A stretch of 64,000 nt of DNA from Proteiniclasticum ruminis (lineage in GTDB: Bacteria > Bacillota > Clostridia > Clostridiales > Clostridiaceae): assembly GCF_900115135.1 (NCBI RefSeq), contig NZ_FOVK01000008.1:1-64000 (forward strand), read 5' to 3'. Made by a program: the position numbers and the translations under genes. The notes under the pieces were generated by a model. The model made no database searches, had not been told where the DNA came from, and saw only the letters and a program-made list of their open reading frames with translations. Position 1 is the stretch's first letter, and the number at the start of each line of letters is the position of its first letter. Positions 10,013 to 20,372 of this stretch are shown here, piece after piece.

Positions 10013-10327
10013 ATGAAGGTACATGTTAAAAAGAACGATAAAGTTATGGTAATTTCCGGTAAGGACAAAGGAAAGGTTTCCGAAGTCATCGCGGTATTAC
10101 CAAAGACTGGCAAAGTGCTTGTTCGTGACGTAAACATGGTCAAGAAGCACAAGAAGCCAAGCAGAGCGAATATGAACGGCGGAATTATTGAAACAGAAGC
10201 CCCAATATTCAGTGCTAAGGTAATGCTCTACTGCGAAAAGTGCAAGGCTGTTACAAGAGTTTCCAAGAAGATCACAGAAGATGGAAGCAAAGTTAGAGTC
10301 TGCAAAAAGTGCGGCACCGTACTTTAG
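10013..10327 (+). CDS. rplX: 50S ribosomal protein L24
   Basis: 104 residues. The N-terminal KOW motif is [18 protein letters not shown]. The C-terminal part has two CxxC pairs (CEKCK and CKKCG), as in zinc-binding versions of L24. L24 is an assembly initiator on 23S rRNA. Spacing from rplN is 19 bases. Confidence 0.98.
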   Translation: MKVHVKKNDKVMVISGKDKGKVSEVIAVLPKTGKVLVRDVNMVKKHKKPSRANMNGGIIETEAPIFSAKVMLYCEKCKAVTRVSKKITEDGSKVRVCKKCGTVL

Positions 10328-10354
10328 TAAATTTTGAAAGGAGGACCACTGAAG

Positions 10355-10894
10355 ATGCCAAGATTACAAGAAGTTTATAATGAACAGGTCATCCCAAAGA
10401 TGATGGAAAAGTTCGGATATAAGAATATTATGGAAGTACCAAAGCTCGAAAAGATTGTTATCAACATGGGTGTTGGTAAGGCAAAGGAAAATGCAAAGAT
10501 TCTGGAATCTGCTGTTGCAGATCTTACAATCATTGCAGGACAGAAGCCAATTATCACTAAGGCAAAGAAGTCCGTTGCGAACTTCAAGCTGAGAGAAGAT
10601 ATGCCAATCGGATGCAAGGTTACTTTAAGAAAGGCCCAGATGTTCCAGTTTGCTGACAAGCTGATCAATATCGCTCTTCCACGTGTAAGAGACTTTAGAG
10701 GCGTATCTGACAAGTCCTTTGATGGAAGAGGTAACTACTCTTTAGGTATCAAGGAACAGCTGATATTCCCAGAAATTGAGTATGATAAGATTGACGCAAT
10801 CAGAGGAATGGACATTGTATTCGTCACTACAGCGAAGACAGATGAAGAAGCCAGGGAACTGTTAAGATTCCTCGGAATGCCATTTGCTCAATAA
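10355..10894 (+). CDS. rplE: 50S ribosomal protein L5
   Basis: 179 residues beginning [20 protein letters not shown]. The P-site tRNA contact loop and the motif [17 protein letters not shown] are present. L5 binds 5S rRNA with L18 and forms a bridge to S13. The frame opens at 10334, but GAAAGGAGG and the family N-terminus place the start at 10355. Confidence 0.98.
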   Translation: MPRLQEVYNEQVIPKMMEKFGYKNIMEVPKLEKIVINMGVGKAKENAKILESAVADLTIIAGQKPIITKAKKSVANFKLREDMPIGCKVTLRKAQMFQFADKLINIALPRVRDFRGVSDKSFDGRGNYSLGIKEQLIFPEIEYDKIDAIRGMDIVFVTTAKTDEEARELLRFLGMPFAQ

Positions 10895-10909
10895 TAAGGA
10901 GGGAATAAC

Positions 10910-11095
10910 GTGGCTCGTAAGGCAATTATAGAAAAATGGAAGAAAACACCAAAGTATCCAACACAGGCTTACACAAGATGCAACCTTTGCGGTAGACCTC
11001 ATGCTGTATTAAGCAAGTATGGTATCTGCAGAATTTGTTTCAGAGAACTTGCATACAAGGGAGAAATTCCTGGTGTCAAGAAGGCAAGCTGGTAA
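10910..11095 (+). CDS. rpsZ: 30S ribosomal protein S14, zinc-binding (type Z)
   Basis: 61 residues with GTG start after AAGGAGGG. Two Cys pairs, CNLCG at about 24-28 and CRICF at about 40-44, form the zinc site of the C+ paralog. The size (61 rather than about 89-100 residues) confirms the short form. Many Firmicutes keep a zinc-free second copy used under zinc limitation; none is in this window. Confidence 0.98.
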   Translation: MARKAIIEKWKKTPKYPTQAYTRCNLCGRPHAVLSKYGICRICFRELAYKGEIPGVKKASW

Positions 11096-11124
11096 TACTT
11101 TAAATAGTGAAAGGAGGCAAATAA

Positions 11125-11523
11125 ATGGTTATGACTGATCCTATAGCAGACCTTCTAACTAGAGTTAGAAATGCGAATTCTGCTAGACATGAAGTTGTAG
11201 AAGTACCCTCTTCTAATGTTAAGAAGGCGGTTGCAAATATATTACTGAACGAAGGATACGTAAAGGGAATCGAAGAGTACAACGACGGTGTTGTGCCTAT
11301 GATGAGAATTGCCCTGAAGTATGGTAGCAACAAAGAAAGAGTTATCACTGGTTTAAAGAGAATTTCCAAGCCAGGCCTAAGAGTATACTGTAAAGCGGAC
11401 GAAGTTCCAAAGGTTCTAAACGGACTGGGTGTTGCTGTTATCTCAACATCACAAGGGGTATTACCTGATAGAGAAGCAAGAAAGCTTGGACTAGGTGGAG
11501 AAGTAATCTGCTACATCTGGTAG
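11125..11523 (+). CDS. rpsH: 30S ribosomal protein S8
   Basis: 132 residues beginning [18 protein letters not shown] and ending GEVICYIW, both typical. S8 binds the central domain of 16S rRNA and in enterobacteria represses the spc operon. Two in-frame ATG codons are possible (11125 and 11131). The first suits the AAAGGAGG spacing slightly better. Confidence 0.98.
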   Translation: MVMTDPIADLLTRVRNANSARHEVVEVPSSNVKKAVANILLNEGYVKGIEEYNDGVVPMMRIALKYGSNKERVITGLKRISKPGLRVYCKADEVPKVLNGLGVAVISTSQGVLPDREARKLGLGGEVICYIW

Positions 11524-11563
11524 TCAATAAGATTACGATCTTAATTAACAGGAGGTTAGATGA

Positions 11564-12103
11564 ATGTCAAGAATTGGTAGAATGCCAATAGCAATTCCTG
11601 CCGGAGTAACCTTTAATGTTTCACCTGAAAATGTTGTAACAGTAAAAGGACCTATGGGCACACTGGAAAAAGCTATGCACAAGAATATCACTATTAGCGT
11701 TGAAGACGGTCAGGTTATTGTAACTAGACCCAACGATGATAAAGAAAACAGAGCACTTCACGGACTTGTAAGAGCTCTTGTGAACAATATGGTAGTTGGA
11801 GTATCCGAAGGATACAAGAAAACACTGGAACTTGTTGGTGTTGGTTACAGAGCGCAGCTCCAGGGGAAGAAACTGGTGATGAACCTTGGTTTCTCCCATC
11901 CAGTAGAGTTCGATGCCATCGATGGAATTGAATTCGAAATCGTAAGCCCAACTAAGCTCATCGTCAAGGGAATTGATAAGGAACTTGTAGGTGACGTATC
12001 TGCTGATATCAGAGCTTGGAGAAAGCCAGAGCCATATAAGGGCAAGGGTATTAAGTTCGAAGGCGAAGTAATCAGACGTAAGGTTGGTAAGACTGGTAAG
12101 TAG
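11564..12103 (+). CDS. rplF: 50S ribosomal protein L6
   Basis: 179 residues with the usual two repeated domains. It begins [15 protein letters not shown] and ends with the rRNA-contact region [20 protein letters not shown]6 lies near the sarcin-ricin loop where elongation factors bind. It starts 40 bases after rpsH with AGGAGG. Confidence 0.98.
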   Translation: MSRIGRMPIAIPAGVTFNVSPENVVTVKGPMGTLEKAMHKNITISVEDGQVIVTRPNDDKENRALHGLVRALVNNMVVGVSEGYKKTLELVGVGYRAQLQGKKLVMNLGFSHPVEFDAIDGIEFEIVSPTKLIVKGIDKELVGDVSADIRAWRKPEPYKGKGIKFEGEVIRRKVGKTGK

Positions 12104-12126
12104 AAATAAGAAAGGAGTGAACCTGA

Positions 12127-12486
12127 ATGTTCAAGAAAGAAGATAAAAGGGCGACTAGAGTTAGACGTCACGCTAGGGTTCGTAAGAAGGTCAGCGGTAC
12201 AGCAGAAAGACCAAGACTTTCTGTGTACAGAAGTGAAAAGAATATTTATGCTCAGATCATCGATGATGTGAACGGAGTAACTCTTGTTTCTGCTTCATCA
12301 GTAGAGAAGGATTTCGATGGAGCAGGTAGCAATAAGGACGCAGCTGCTAAAGTTGGAGTTTTAGTTGCGAAGAAAGCACTGGATAAGGGAATCAAGGCTG
12401 TTGTATTTGACAGAGGTGGATTTATTTACCACGGAAGAATTGAAGCCCTTGCCCAAGCAGCTAGAGAAGCTGGACTAGAATTCTAA
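12127..12486 (+). CDS. rplR: 50S ribosomal protein L18
   Basis: 119 residues. The basic N-terminus is [20 protein letters not shown], followed by [16 protein letters not shown]; the C-terminus [16 protein letters not shown] is conserved. L18 binds 5S rRNA together with L5. Spacing to rplF is 23 bases. Confidence 0.98.
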   Translation: MFKKEDKRATRVRRHARVRKKVSGTAERPRLSVYRSEKNIYAQIIDDVNGVTLVSASSVEKDFDGAGSNKDAAAKVGVLVAKKALDKGIKAVVFDRGGFIYHGRIEALAQAAREAGLEF

Positions 12487-12503
12487 GAAGGAGGAAGAAA
12501 GAA

Positions 12504-13001
12504 GTGAGAATTGATCCTAGCACACTAGACCTAAAGGAAAAAGTTGTACACATAGGTAGAGTAACTAAAGTTGTTAAGGGTGGTAGAAACTTCAGATTCG
12601 CAGCTCTAGTAGTTGTAGGAGATGAAAATGGCCACGTTGGAGTCGGTATGGGTAAGTCCATCGAAATTCCTGAAGCAATCAGAAAAGGCGTTGAAGACGC
12701 AAAGAAGAACCTTGTTTCAGTAAGGATTGACGGAACCACCGTTCCACACCAGATCAATGGAATTTTCGGTACTGGTAAGGTAGTTATTATGCCTGCCGCT
12801 GAAGGTACTGGAATCATTGCAGGTGGTCCTGCCAGAGTAGTTCTTGAGCTTGCGGGCTTCAAGGATGTAAGAGCAAAGTCTCTTGGCTCAAACAACCCAA
12901 GCAACATGGTAAAAGCTACCATTAATGGACTTGCTAGTCTTAGATCCGCTGAAGAAATTGCAGCACTAAGAGGCAAGACTGTTGAAGAAATTATAGGATA
13001 G
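12504..13001 (+). CDS. rpsE: 30S ribosomal protein S5
   Basis: 165 residues, GTG start after AAGGAGG. The double-stranded-RNA-binding domain includes [20 protein letters not shown] and the loop [11 protein letters not shown]5 acts in decoding accuracy and mRNA entry; the loop is where spectinomycin-resistance changes occur. The C-terminal part [17 protein letters not shown] is typical. Confidence 0.98.
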   Translation: MRIDPSTLDLKEKVVHIGRVTKVVKGGRNFRFAALVVVGDENGHVGVGMGKSIEIPEAIRKGVEDAKKNLVSVRIDGTTVPHQINGIFGTGKVVIMPAAEGTGIIAGGPARVVLELAGFKDVRAKSLGSNNPSNMVKATINGLASLRSAEEIAALRGKTVEEIIG

Positions 13002-13013
13002 GAGGGGTTATAC

Positions 13014-13193
13014 TTGTCTAAGATTAAGGTAACACTGAAAAAGAGCCTAATTGGAAGAAAGAAGGACCATATCGGTACCGCCAAGGCACTTGGACTTTCA
13101 AAGATTGGCAAGTCAATCGAACATAATGATACTCCTCAAGTTAGAGGTATGATCAAAAAGATCGAATATCTTCTACAGGTAGAAGAAGCGTAA
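13014..13193 (+). CDS. rpmD: 50S ribosomal protein L30
   Basis: 59 residues, TTG start after GGAGGGG. The product begins [19 protein letters not shown] and contains [20 protein letters not shown], the family core. It is small and lacks ATG, so gene callers with length cut-offs may miss it, but its place between rpsE and rplO is the universal one. It lies 12 bases after rpsE and 24 before rplO. Confidence 0.96.
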   Translation: MSKIKVTLKKSLIGRKKDHIGTAKALGLSKIGKSIEHNDTPQVRGMIKKIEYLLQVEEA

Positions 13194-13217
13194 AAGTAAG
13201 AGGAGGTGTAAATAGAT

Positions 13218-13658
13218 ATGAAACTTCATGAGTTAAAGCCCGTTGAAGGCTCAAGAAAAGCTCAAAAGAGAGTAGGTAGAGGTACTGGTTCAGGTCTTGG
13301 TAAGACTTCCGGTAAAGGACAGAAGGGTCAGAAATCCCGTTCAGGCGGTGGCGTAAAGCCAGGTTTTGAAGGTGGACAGATGCCACTGTACAGAAGACTT
13401 CCTAAGAGAGGTTTTACCAATATCTTCGCGAAGCAGATCGTAGAGGTGAATGTTGAAAGACTGAACATCTTCGAAAATGGCACAGAAGTAACTGAAGCAT
13501 TATTAAAGGAAAGAGGCGTTGTATCCAAGACATTGGATGGCGTGAAGATCCTTGGTAATGGTGAACTGACCAAGTCCTTAACCGTTAAAGTAAGTAGATT
13601 CTCAAAATCAGCACAGGAGAAGATAGAAGCTGCTGGAGGAAAAGTTGAGGTGATTTAA
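13218..13658 (+). CDS. rplO: 50S ribosomal protein L15
   Basis: 146 residues beginning [20 protein letters not shown]. The Gly-rich RNA-threading N-terminal half ([18 protein letters not shown]) and [18 protein letters not shown] are intact. L15 joins late in 50S assembly. The stop overlaps the secY start (TTTAATG), linking translation of the two. Confidence 0.98.
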   Translation: MKLHELKPVEGSRKAQKRVGRGTGSGLGKTSGKGQKGQKSRSGGGVKPGFEGGQMPLYRRLPKRGFTNIFAKQIVEVNVERLNIFENGTEVTEALLKERGVVSKTLDGVKILGNGELTKSLTVKVSRFSKSAQEKIEAAGGKVEVI

Positions 13659-14938
13659 TGTTACAGACGCTGAAGAATGCATGGAAACTGCCAGACCTAA
13701 GAAAAAGAATACTGTTCACAGTATTTATAGTTTTCATTTTCAGACTCGGAAACTTTATCGTAGTACCGAACATTAATGCGGATGCGTTAAAGGATCTTGC
13801 TAATTCCCAGACACTTGTTGGTTTTTACGATCTGATTTCTGGTGGCGCGTTCTCAAACTTTAGCATATTTGCTATGGGTGTGACGCCTTACATCAATGCA
13901 TCTATTATTATGCAGCTCATGAACGTAATCATCCCCAAGCTGGAACAGCTTTCTAAAGAAGGACAGGAAGGAAGAGCTAAGATACAGAATTATACCAAGT
14001 ATCTGGCCATCGTCATCGGAGCAGTTCAGGCATACGGTACCTACGTACTGATATACAATGCCGGTGCTGTGGAGAAGGACAGCTTCCTTAATACTGTACT
14101 GATCATCATGACACTGCTTGCAGCGTCCATGTTCCTGATTTGGCTTGGAGACCGGATCACCGAGAAGGGTGTGGGGAACGGCGTGTCTGTTCTCATTTTC
14201 ATCAACATCGTATCCAGAATCCCTATGATGGCCACTCAGGTGGGTGTGCTCTACTCCGGTGGTGCTGTGGATATCGTCAGCCTGGTACTCTTTGCTCTTG
14301 CAATGGTGGCTCTCTTTGTGGGCACGGTGGCTTTCTCCCTGGGAGAAAGACGTATTCCGGTCCAGTATGCAGGTAGAGTTTCCGGAACAAAGCAGATCAA
14401 AGGCCAGTCTTCACATATTCCAGTCAGCGTAAGTTCAGCATGCGTTATCGCAATCATCTTCGCCATGTCTGTGATGCAGTTCCCTGCAACACTGGCAGAG
14501 TTCTTTAGAGGTTCTAAAGTGCTGGAATGGCTCACTACAAGCAATTGGAGCATTTTCAAAGTGAATTCCATCGGATATATGGTAGCATATGTCGTACTGG
14601 TTATTTTCTTTGCGGTGTTCTATACACAAATTACCATGAAACCAGAAGATATGGCTGATAATATGGCCAAATCCGGTGGTTATGTGGCAGGTATCAGACC
14701 AGGGGTTGCTACTGCAAAGTACCTGGAAAGAATTCTTACAAAGGTAGCGCTCATCGGTGGTGTATTTGCAGCACTCATCGCAGTGTTCCCCATCTTCCTG
14801 GAAGGCTATACCCCATTCAAGGGTCTGGCATTCGGAGGAACCGTCATCTTCATTATGTCGGGTGTGGCACTGGATACCATGAGACAGCTCGAATCACAGC
14901 TTGTGATGAGACACTACAAAGGATTCCTGAGCAAATAG
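13658..14938 (+). CDS. secY: Preprotein translocase subunit SecY
   Basis: 426 residues, ten membrane helices, the channel of the Sec translocon in the cytoplasmic membrane (partners SecE, SecG and the ATPase SecA). Signature stretches include MGVTPYINASIIMQL near residue 70 and the large cytoplasmic loops GERRIPVQYAGR and KPEDMADNMAKSGGYVAGIR. It overlaps rplO by one base. The secY-adk-map order is standard for Firmicutes. Confidence 0.98.
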   Translation: MLQTLKNAWKLPDLRKRILFTVFIVFIFRLGNFIVVPNINADALKDLANSQTLVGFYDLISGGAFSNFSIFAMGVTPYINASIIMQLMNVIIPKLEQLSKEGQEGRAKIQNYTKYLAIVIGAVQAYGTYVLIYNAGAVEKDSFLNTVLIIMTLLAASMFLIWLGDRITEKGVGNGVSVLIFINIVSRIPMMATQVGVLYSGGAVDIVSLVLFALAMVALFVGTVAFSLGERRIPVQYAGRVSGTKQIKGQSSHIPVSVSSACVIAIIFAMSVMQFPATLAEFFRGSKVLEWLTTSNWSIFKVNSIGYMVAYVVLVIFFAVFYTQITMKPEDMADNMAKSGGYVAGIRPGVATAKYLERILTKVALIGGVFAALIAVFPIFLEGYTPFKGLAFGGTVIFIMSGVALDTMRQLESQLVMRHYKGFLSK

Positions 14939-14961
14939 AAAATTAGTTGGAGTTGATACCG

Positions 14962-15621
14962 TTGAGAATCATATTACTGGGACCTCCTGGAGCCGGAAAA
15001 GGCACCCAGGCGCAGTCAATCAGCAACAAGTATAATATCCCACAGATTTCCACAGGTGATATCTTCAGAAAGAATATCGCAGGGGGAACTGAACTCGGGA
15101 TCTTAGCCAAAAGTTATATGGATAAGGGACTTTTAGTACCGGACAATGTGACCATTGATCTTGTGAAGAACAGACTGAAAGAGGATGACACCCGTAATGG
15201 ATTCTTGCTGGACGGTTTTCCAAGAACCATACATCAGGCGGAAGTGCTGGAAGCGCTTCTCAAAGAGCAGAGCGTGGCCATTGATGTGGCCCTGCAGATC
15301 GAAGTCCCCAGAGAGTTTATCATTCAGAGAATGACAGGCAGAAGGGTTTGCCCCAACTGCGGTGCTTCCTACCATCTGGAATTCAACCCGCCGATGCTTC
15401 GAAGTATTTGCGATGACTGTGGGTCACACCTCATTCAGCGTGAAGATGACAAGCGAGAGACGGTTGTGGAAAGACTGGAAATCTATGATTTTCAAACCGC
15501 CCCTTTGATTGCGTATTATACAGAGAAGGGTAAGCTGAAAACAGTAGACGGGACAAAGGCCATCAATGAGGTCTTTGAGGACATCATCAGAATTTTAGGA
15601 GAAGCAAATGATCATCATTAA
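14962..15621 (+). CDS. adk: Adenylate kinase
   Basis: 219 residues, catalysing ATP + AMP to 2 ADP. It shows the P-loop [10 protein letters not shown], the AMP-binding region STGDIFRKN and the FPRT motif. The LID domain has four Cys (CPNC and CDDC), so it is the zinc-binding type common in Gram-positives. I place the start at TTG 14962, giving [13 protein letters not shown] codons at 14947 and 14953 are also in frame, but TTGGAG at 14947-14952 fits as ribosome binding site only for the later one. Confidence 0.97.
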   Translation: MRIILLGPPGAGKGTQAQSISNKYNIPQISTGDIFRKNIAGGTELGILAKSYMDKGLLVPDNVTIDLVKNRLKEDDTRNGFLLDGFPRTIHQAEVLEALLKEQSVAIDVALQIEVPREFIIQRMTGRRVCPNCGASYHLEFNPPMLRSICDDCGSHLIQREDDKRETVVERLEIYDFQTAPLIAYYTEKGKLKTVDGTKAINEVFEDIIRILGEANDHH

Positions 15622-16357
15622 GAATCAGTGGGAAATAGAACGGATGAAAGAAGCAGGCAGAATTGTGGGTGAGACCCTGAATCTGGTAGAGGAATCTATT
15701 AGACCAGGAATTTCCACATTGGCACTGGACAAAATCTGTGAAGAATTTATAATGAAGAGTGGAGCAATTCCATCCTTCAAGAATTACAACGGATTTCCAG
15801 GATCCATCTGTGCATCCGTCAATGAAGTGGTGGTACATGGCATTCCCAGCAAGGAGATCATTCTTCGGGAAGGCGATATCATCACCATAGACTGTGGAGC
15901 ATATATCAATGGATTTCATGGCGATGCGGCTAGAACCTTCCGGGTTGGGCGCGTCAGTGAGGAAGCAGACAGACTCATCCGTGTAACGGAAGAGAGCTTC
16001 TTTAAAGGACTTGAAATGGTACGGGTAGACAACCGCATCGGGGACATATCCAGTGCAGTTCAGGAACACCTGGAATCCAATGGACTCAGCGTAGTTCGGG
16101 ATTTTACCGGTCATGGCATCGGGAAAGATCTGCATGAAAGTCCTAGTATCCCCAATTATGGGACAGCTCATAGGGGACCTAAACTTCGTGCTGGCATGGC
16201 CTTGGCCATAGAGCCCATGGCAAACCTCGGACTCTATCACGTAAAAGTACTGGAAGACAACTGGACCGCTGTCACAAGAGACGGCAGCCTATCTGCCCAG
16301 TATGAGAATACTGTGATTGTTACCGAAGAGGGACCGCTGATCACGACACTTGTTTAA
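15608..16357 (+). CDS. map: Type I methionine aminopeptidase
   Basis: 249 residues; removes the initiator Met from nascent proteins. The dinuclear metal ligands are visible: Asp in [16 protein letters not shown] (two), His in [11 protein letters not shown], Glu in AIEPMA and Glu in QYENTV. It lacks the N-terminal zinc extension of some homologues. It overlaps adk by 14 bases and starts at the first of several ATG-like codons after GGAGAAG. Confidence 0.97.
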   Translation: MIIIKNQWEIERMKEAGRIVGETLNLVEESIRPGISTLALDKICEEFIMKSGAIPSFKNYNGFPGSICASVNEVVVHGIPSKEIILREGDIITIDCGAYINGFHGDAARTFRVGRVSEEADRLIRVTEESFFKGLEMVRVDNRIGDISSAVQEHLESNGLSVVRDFTGHGIGKDLHESPSIPNYGTAHRGPKLRAGMALAIEPMANLGLYHVKVLEDNWTAVTRDGSLSAQYENTVIVTEEGPLITTLV

Positions 16358-16421
16358 GAAATGGAGCGTCTGTGTTTCTGCTAGAAAAGAGTGTTTTCAT
16401 TCGAGAACGGGAGTGGAGTAA

Positions 16422-16694
16422 TTGGACAAAGATTGGATCGGACAAATTGTTGTATCTAAAAAAGGAAGAGACAAAGGAAAATTCTATGTGGTGGTTTCCA
16501 TCCTGGACCGTTTCCACGTGCTTCTCATGGATGGCAAGAAGTTTGATTATAAAAGACAAAAAAGAAAAAACAAAAAACATCTTTGTATTATTACAAAAGC
16601 GGAAGACGAGATTCTTCAAGGAATCCTTCGTCAGGATGAAGCTTGCTTGCAAAATATAATCAGGCGTTTAGCGCTTGAGGCAAAGGAGGTATAA
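16422..16694 (+). CDS. KOW-domain RNA-binding protein
   Basis: 90 residues, TTG start after GGAG. The N-terminal half has a KOW motif ([19 protein letters not shown]) and the rest is strongly basic ([10 protein letters not shown]). Small KOW proteins distantly related to eukaryotic L14e occur at this place, between map and infA, in many Clostridia. The molecular role is not established; association with the ribosome is inference from the operon. Confidence 0.85.
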   Translation: MDKDWIGQIVVSKKGRDKGKFYVVVSILDRFHVLLMDGKKFDYKRQKRKNKKHLCIITKAEDEILQGILRQDEACLQNIIRRLALEAKEV

Positions 16695-16701
16695 GTACCT
16701 T

Positions 16702-16920
16702 ATGTCAAAAGAAGATGTTATAGAGATGCAGGGTGTGGTGAAAGAATCCCTACCCAATGCACAGTTTGTGGTGGAGCTCGAAAGTGGTCATATCATAAAT
16801 GCACATCTCTCAGGAAAGTTAAGAATGAACTTTATCAGAATTCTACCAGGAGATCGCGTGACCATTGAAATGAGTCCATATGACCTTTCAAAGGGGCGTA
16901 TAACCTGGAGAGCAAAGTAA
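16702..16920 (+). CDS. infA: Translation initiation factor IF-1
   Basis: 72 residues, single OB fold that binds the ribosomal A site during initiation. It begins [20 protein letters not shown] and ends GRITWRAK. The frame also opens at a TTG (16675), but AAAGGAGGT and the family N-terminus place the start at ATG 16702. It follows the KOW gene by 7 bases. Confidence 0.98.
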   Translation: MSKEDVIEMQGVVKESLPNAQFVVELESGHIINAHLSGKLRMNFIRILPGDRVTIEMSPYDLSKGRITWRAK

Positions 16921-17052
<132 letters not shown>

Positions 17053-17093
17053 TAAAAGTAAATTTTCAAATATACCAGGAGGTGTAGAGTTTA

Positions 17094-17462
17094 ATGGCAA
17101 GAATTTCAGGTGTAGACTTACCAAAGCAGAAAAGAGTTGAAGTTGGTCTTACATACATTTATGGCATTGGTCTGTCCACTGCAAGAAACATCCTCAAGGA
17201 AACAGGTGTCAATGGTGACATCCGTGTGAAGGATCTTTCAGAAGAAGACGTCAATGCAATCAGAGAGTATATCATTAAGAACGTCAAGGTAGAAGGAGAT
17301 CTTCGTAGAGAAGTAGCTCTTAATATCAAGAGACTTGTGGAAATCGGATGCTATAGAGGCATCAGACACAGAAAGGGTCTTCCTGTAAGAGGACAAAAGA
17401 CCAAGACCAATGCAAGAACAAGAAAGGGTCCTAAGAAGACCATCGCAAATAAGAAGAAGTAA
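17094..17462 (+). CDS. rpsM: 30S ribosomal protein S13
   Basis: 122 residues beginning [20 protein letters not shown]. The helix-two-turn-helix region ([13 protein letters not shown]) and the basic tail [17 protein letters not shown] that touches tRNA are intact. S13 forms the bridge to L5. Starts after AGGAGGTG. Confidence 0.98.
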   Translation: MARISGVDLPKQKRVEVGLTYIYGIGLSTARNILKETGVNGDIRVKDLSEEDVNAIREYIIKNVKVEGDLRREVALNIKRLVEIGCYRGIRHRKGLPVRGQKTKTNARTRKGPKKTIANKKK

Positions 17463-17476
17463 GGAGGGAAGTCATA

Positions 17477-17878
17477 ATGGCAGCAGCTAAGAATACTAAA
17501 AGAGTCGTAAGAAGAAGAAGAGAAAGAAAGAACATTGAACATGGACAGGCTCATATTCAGTCTACTTTCAACAACTCCATCATTACCATCACGGATGCGG
17601 CAGGAAATGCACTTTCCTGGTCTAGTTCAGGTTCACTTGGGTTCAAGGGTTCCAGAAAGAGCACACCATACGCTTCACAGATGGCAGCAGAAACTGCAGC
17701 TAAGGCAGCTATGGAGCATGGACTGAAGAGTGTTGAAGTTTACGTAAAGGGACCTGGTTCAGGTAGAGAAGCGGCCATCCGTTCACTACAGGCTGCAGGA
17801 CTTGAAATTACTCTGATCAAGGATGTTACTCCAATTCCACACAACGGATGCAGACCACCTAAGAGAAGAAGAGTTTAG
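17477..17878 (+). CDS. rpsK: 30S ribosomal protein S11
   Basis: 133 residues. Core motifs are [15 protein letters not shown] and the C-terminal [19 protein letters not shown]11 lines the mRNA path on the platform. In most Clostridia rpsD (S4) comes next, but here rpoA follows after a 100-base spacer. Confidence 0.98.
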   Translation: MAAAKNTKRVVRRRRERKNIEHGQAHIQSTFNNSIITITDAAGNALSWSSSGSLGFKGSRKSTPYASQMAAETAAKAAMEHGLKSVEVYVKGPGSGREAAIRSLQAAGLEITLIKDVTPIPHNGCRPPKRRRV

Positions 17879-17978
17879 TTTCAATTTGTCCTAAGATACC
17901 TGGGCGTTAGATCTGGGACCTTAAGAATCAGTTGCCCTCAGGATTATGTTGCCAATATTCTTTAGGAGGGTTAAATTC

Positions 17979-18926
17979 ATGTTTGAAATAGAAAAGCCAA
18001 AGATTCAGTGTGTAGAAACAAGCGAAGATGGAACCTATGGTAAGTTCGTAGTAGAACCGTTAGAAAGAGGCTATGGGATTACTTTAGGTAATGCATTGAG
18101 AAGAATGCTTTTATCCTCACTGCCAGGAGTAGCACCCACATCTGTAAAGATTGACGGTGTGCTCCATGAATTCTCCGTAGTACCTGGTGTTCGGGAAGAT
18201 GTCACAGAACTCATCCTGAACCTGAAGGGACTGTTCATCAAGATGAACGGAGAAGGGCCAAGAAAGATCTATATCGATGCCAAGGGACCTGGAGTAGTAA
18301 CTGCAGGAGACATCAAGACCGATGGAGATGTGGAAATCGTCAACAAGGATCTTTATATCGCCACCTTGGAAGAGGATGCAAAGCTGTATGTTGAAATCAA
18401 TGTGGACAGAGGAAGAGGATATGTTTCTCAGATGAGAAACAAGGCGGAAGGCCTGCCACTTTCTACCATCCCAATGGATTCAATATATACCCCTGTGAAG
18501 CGTGTCAATTTCACAGTGGATAATACAAGAGTTGGTCAGATCACAGATTATGACAAGCTGACTCTTGAAATATGGACCAATGGCACCATTTTGACAGAAG
18601 AGGCCATCAGCCTTGCTGCAAAAGTGCTGATTGAGCACTTTAAGCTGTTCATGACACTGACCAATCACGCCAATGACGTGGAAGTGATGATCGAGAAGGA
18701 AGATGACAAGAAGGAAAAGGTTCTGGAGATGACCATCGAAGAGCTGGACCTGTCCGTCAGATCCTATAACTGCTTAAAGAGAGCAGGCATCAATACTGTT
18801 CATGAGCTTACAGAAAAGACCATGGATGATATGATGAAGGTTCGTAATCTAGGAAAGAAATCTCTTGAAGAAGTTGAGAGAAAGTTAAAGGACTTGGATT
18901 TATCTTTAAAGTCCACTGACGAGTAA
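17979..18926 (+). CDS. rpoA: DNA-directed RNA polymerase subunit alpha
   Basis: 315 residues. The N-terminal dimerisation domain begins [11 protein letters not shown] and contains the assembly motif [21 protein letters not shown] flexible linker leads to the C-terminal domain (from about residue 250, [20 protein letters not shown]), which contacts UP elements and activators. The frame opens at 17946, but TTAGGAGGG fixes the start at 17979. Confidence 0.98.
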   Translation: MFEIEKPKIQCVETSEDGTYGKFVVEPLERGYGITLGNALRRMLLSSLPGVAPTSVKIDGVLHEFSVVPGVREDVTELILNLKGLFIKMNGEGPRKIYIDAKGPGVVTAGDIKTDGDVEIVNKDLYIATLEEDAKLYVEINVDRGRGYVSQMRNKAEGLPLSTIPMDSIYTPVKRVNFTVDNTRVGQITDYDKLTLEIWTNGTILTEEAISLAAKVLIEHFKLFMTLTNHANDVEVMIEKEDDKKEKVLEMTIEELDLSVRSYNCLKRAGINTVHELTEKTMDDMMKVRNLGKKSLEEVERKLKDLDLSLKSTDE

Positions 18927-18940
18927 AGGAGGTAAGTTAA

Positions 18941-19282
18941 ATGGCTACACTAAGAAAGCTTGGTCGTCCAACCGACCAGAGAACTGCAATGCTGAGAAGT
19001 CTTGTTACAAACTTCTTAAAGACTGGCAGAATAGAAACCACATTCTACAGAGCGAAGGAAACAAAGAACATCGCTGAGAAAATGATTACCCTTGCAAAGA
19101 GAGGAGATCTCCACGCAAGAAGACAGGTTCTCGCTTATGTTCATGAAGAAGAGGTTGTAAAGAACCTGTTCGACAACATCGCACCAAAGTATGCTGAAAG
19201 AAATGGTGGATACACAAGAATCCTGAAGACCGGCCCAAGAAGAGGCGACGGTGCTGAAAAGGCAATTCTGGAGCTTGTATAA
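18941..19282 (+). CDS. rplQ: 50S ribosomal protein L17
   Basis: 113 residues beginning [20 protein letters not shown], with [11 protein letters not shown]; the end [20 protein letters not shown] is typical. It is the last gene of the super-operon, 14 bases after rpoA, and is followed by a strong terminator. Confidence 0.98.
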   Translation: MATLRKLGRPTDQRTAMLRSLVTNFLKTGRIETTFYRAKETKNIAEKMITLAKRGDLHARRQVLAYVHEEEVVKNLFDNIAPKYAERNGGYTRILKTGPRRGDGAEKAILELV

Positions 19283-19331
19283 TCAGAATTTATAAAAGAG
19301 GAAGTTCAGCTTCCCTTTAAAAGATGAAGAA

Positions 19332-19361
19332 AGGGGATTAAGGAAACTTAGTCCCTTTTTT
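19332..19361 (+). terminator. Terminator of the ribosomal super-operon
   Basis: An 11-base-pair stem (AGGGGATTAAG with CTTAGTCCCTT, with G-T pairs) around a GAAA loop, followed by six T. A smaller hairpin, GGAAG-TTCA-CTTCC, precedes it near 19300-19314. Confidence 0.85.
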
Positions 19362-19505
19362 CCATAATAAATGTTATGATGGTACAGTAAACAGTATAGA
19401 GGTTTGATGGGACTTCTCTAGTGTTTAAAGTGCCCATTAGAGCATACATCGTGGTCAGCTGTCAGTGAGGATCCTTACCTATGTGGGTACATGCAGGAGG
19501 AAGAA

Positions 19506-20372
19506 ATGGAAACAAAAAGAAATACAGACAACAAACCAATCATAGAGGCTGTGGATCTCATGCATTATTATGATGATGGTCCTTCTGGAGAAAAGGAGTA
19601 TTCTCTGCAAGGAGTCAACCTTTCTGTGAAGGAAGGAGAGTTCCTGGTGGTGCTGGGTCATAACGGATCTGGAAAATCCACCTTCGCAAAGCATATGAAT
19701 GCACTGCTTCTGCCCCAGGGCGGTAAGATCTACATCGACGGCATCGATGGAAGCATTCAGGAGAATACCTGGGAAGTGAGAAAAAGAGCCGGAATGGTTT
19801 TCCAGAATCCGGACAACCAGATGGTGGCTACCGTGGTGGAAGAAGATGTGGCTTTTGGGCCTGAAAATCTTGGGGTAGCACCAGAAGAAATCAGAAAACG
19901 TGTGGACAAGGCGCTGAAGGATGTGCAGATGTTTGACTTCAGAAAACATGCGCCGCACCTTCTTTCCGGCGGTCAGAAGCAAAGGGTGGCCATCGCAGGC
20001 ATCATTGCCATGCGTCCTAAAATCATCATTCTGGATGAGCCTACAGCCATGCTGGACCCCTCAGGACGTCAGGAAGTCATGAAGACCATCAAAGCCCTGA
20101 ATAAAGATTTTGGCATCACCATCGTCCATATTACCCACTTCATGGAAGAGGCTGTACAAGGAGACCGTATCGTGGTCATGGAAGAAGGAAAGGTCATCAT
20201 GGATGATACCCCAAGAAATGTCTTCAGCAATGTGGACCTTCTCAAAAGTATCGGGCTGGATGTTCCTCAGGTGACGGAGCTTGCCCATGAACTCATTAAA
20301 GACGGGATGAACCTTACGGAGGGCATCCTCAACATCGAAGAGATGGTGGAGGCGTTATGTCGATTAAAATAG
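19506..20372 (+). CDS. ecfA1: ECF transporter ATPase A1
   Basis: 288 residues; ATPase of an energy-coupling-factor importer, which takes up vitamins or metal ions through exchangeable substrate-binding subunits (S components) encoded elsewhere. It shows Walker [11 protein letters not shown]-loop MVFQNPDNQ, signature LSGGQKQR, Walker B IIILDEPT and switch His in HITH. ATG 19506 is chosen because AGGAGG lies at 19495-19500; ATG 19491 overlaps the upstream side of that site. It overlaps ecfA2 by 16 bases. Confidence 0.94.
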   Translation: METKRNTDNKPIIEAVDLMHYYDDGPSGEKEYSLQGVNLSVKEGEFLVVLGHNGSGKSTFAKHMNALLLPQGGKIYIDGIDGSIQENTWEVRKRAGMVFQNPDNQMVATVVEEDVAFGPENLGVAPEEIRKRVDKALKDVQMFDFRKHAPHLLSGGQKQRVAIAGIIAMRPKIIILDEPTAMLDPSGRQEVMKTIKALNKDFGITIVHITHFMEEAVQGDRIVVMEEGKVIMDDTPRNVFSNVDLLKSIGLDVPQVTELAHELIKDGMNLTEGILNIEEMVEALCRLK

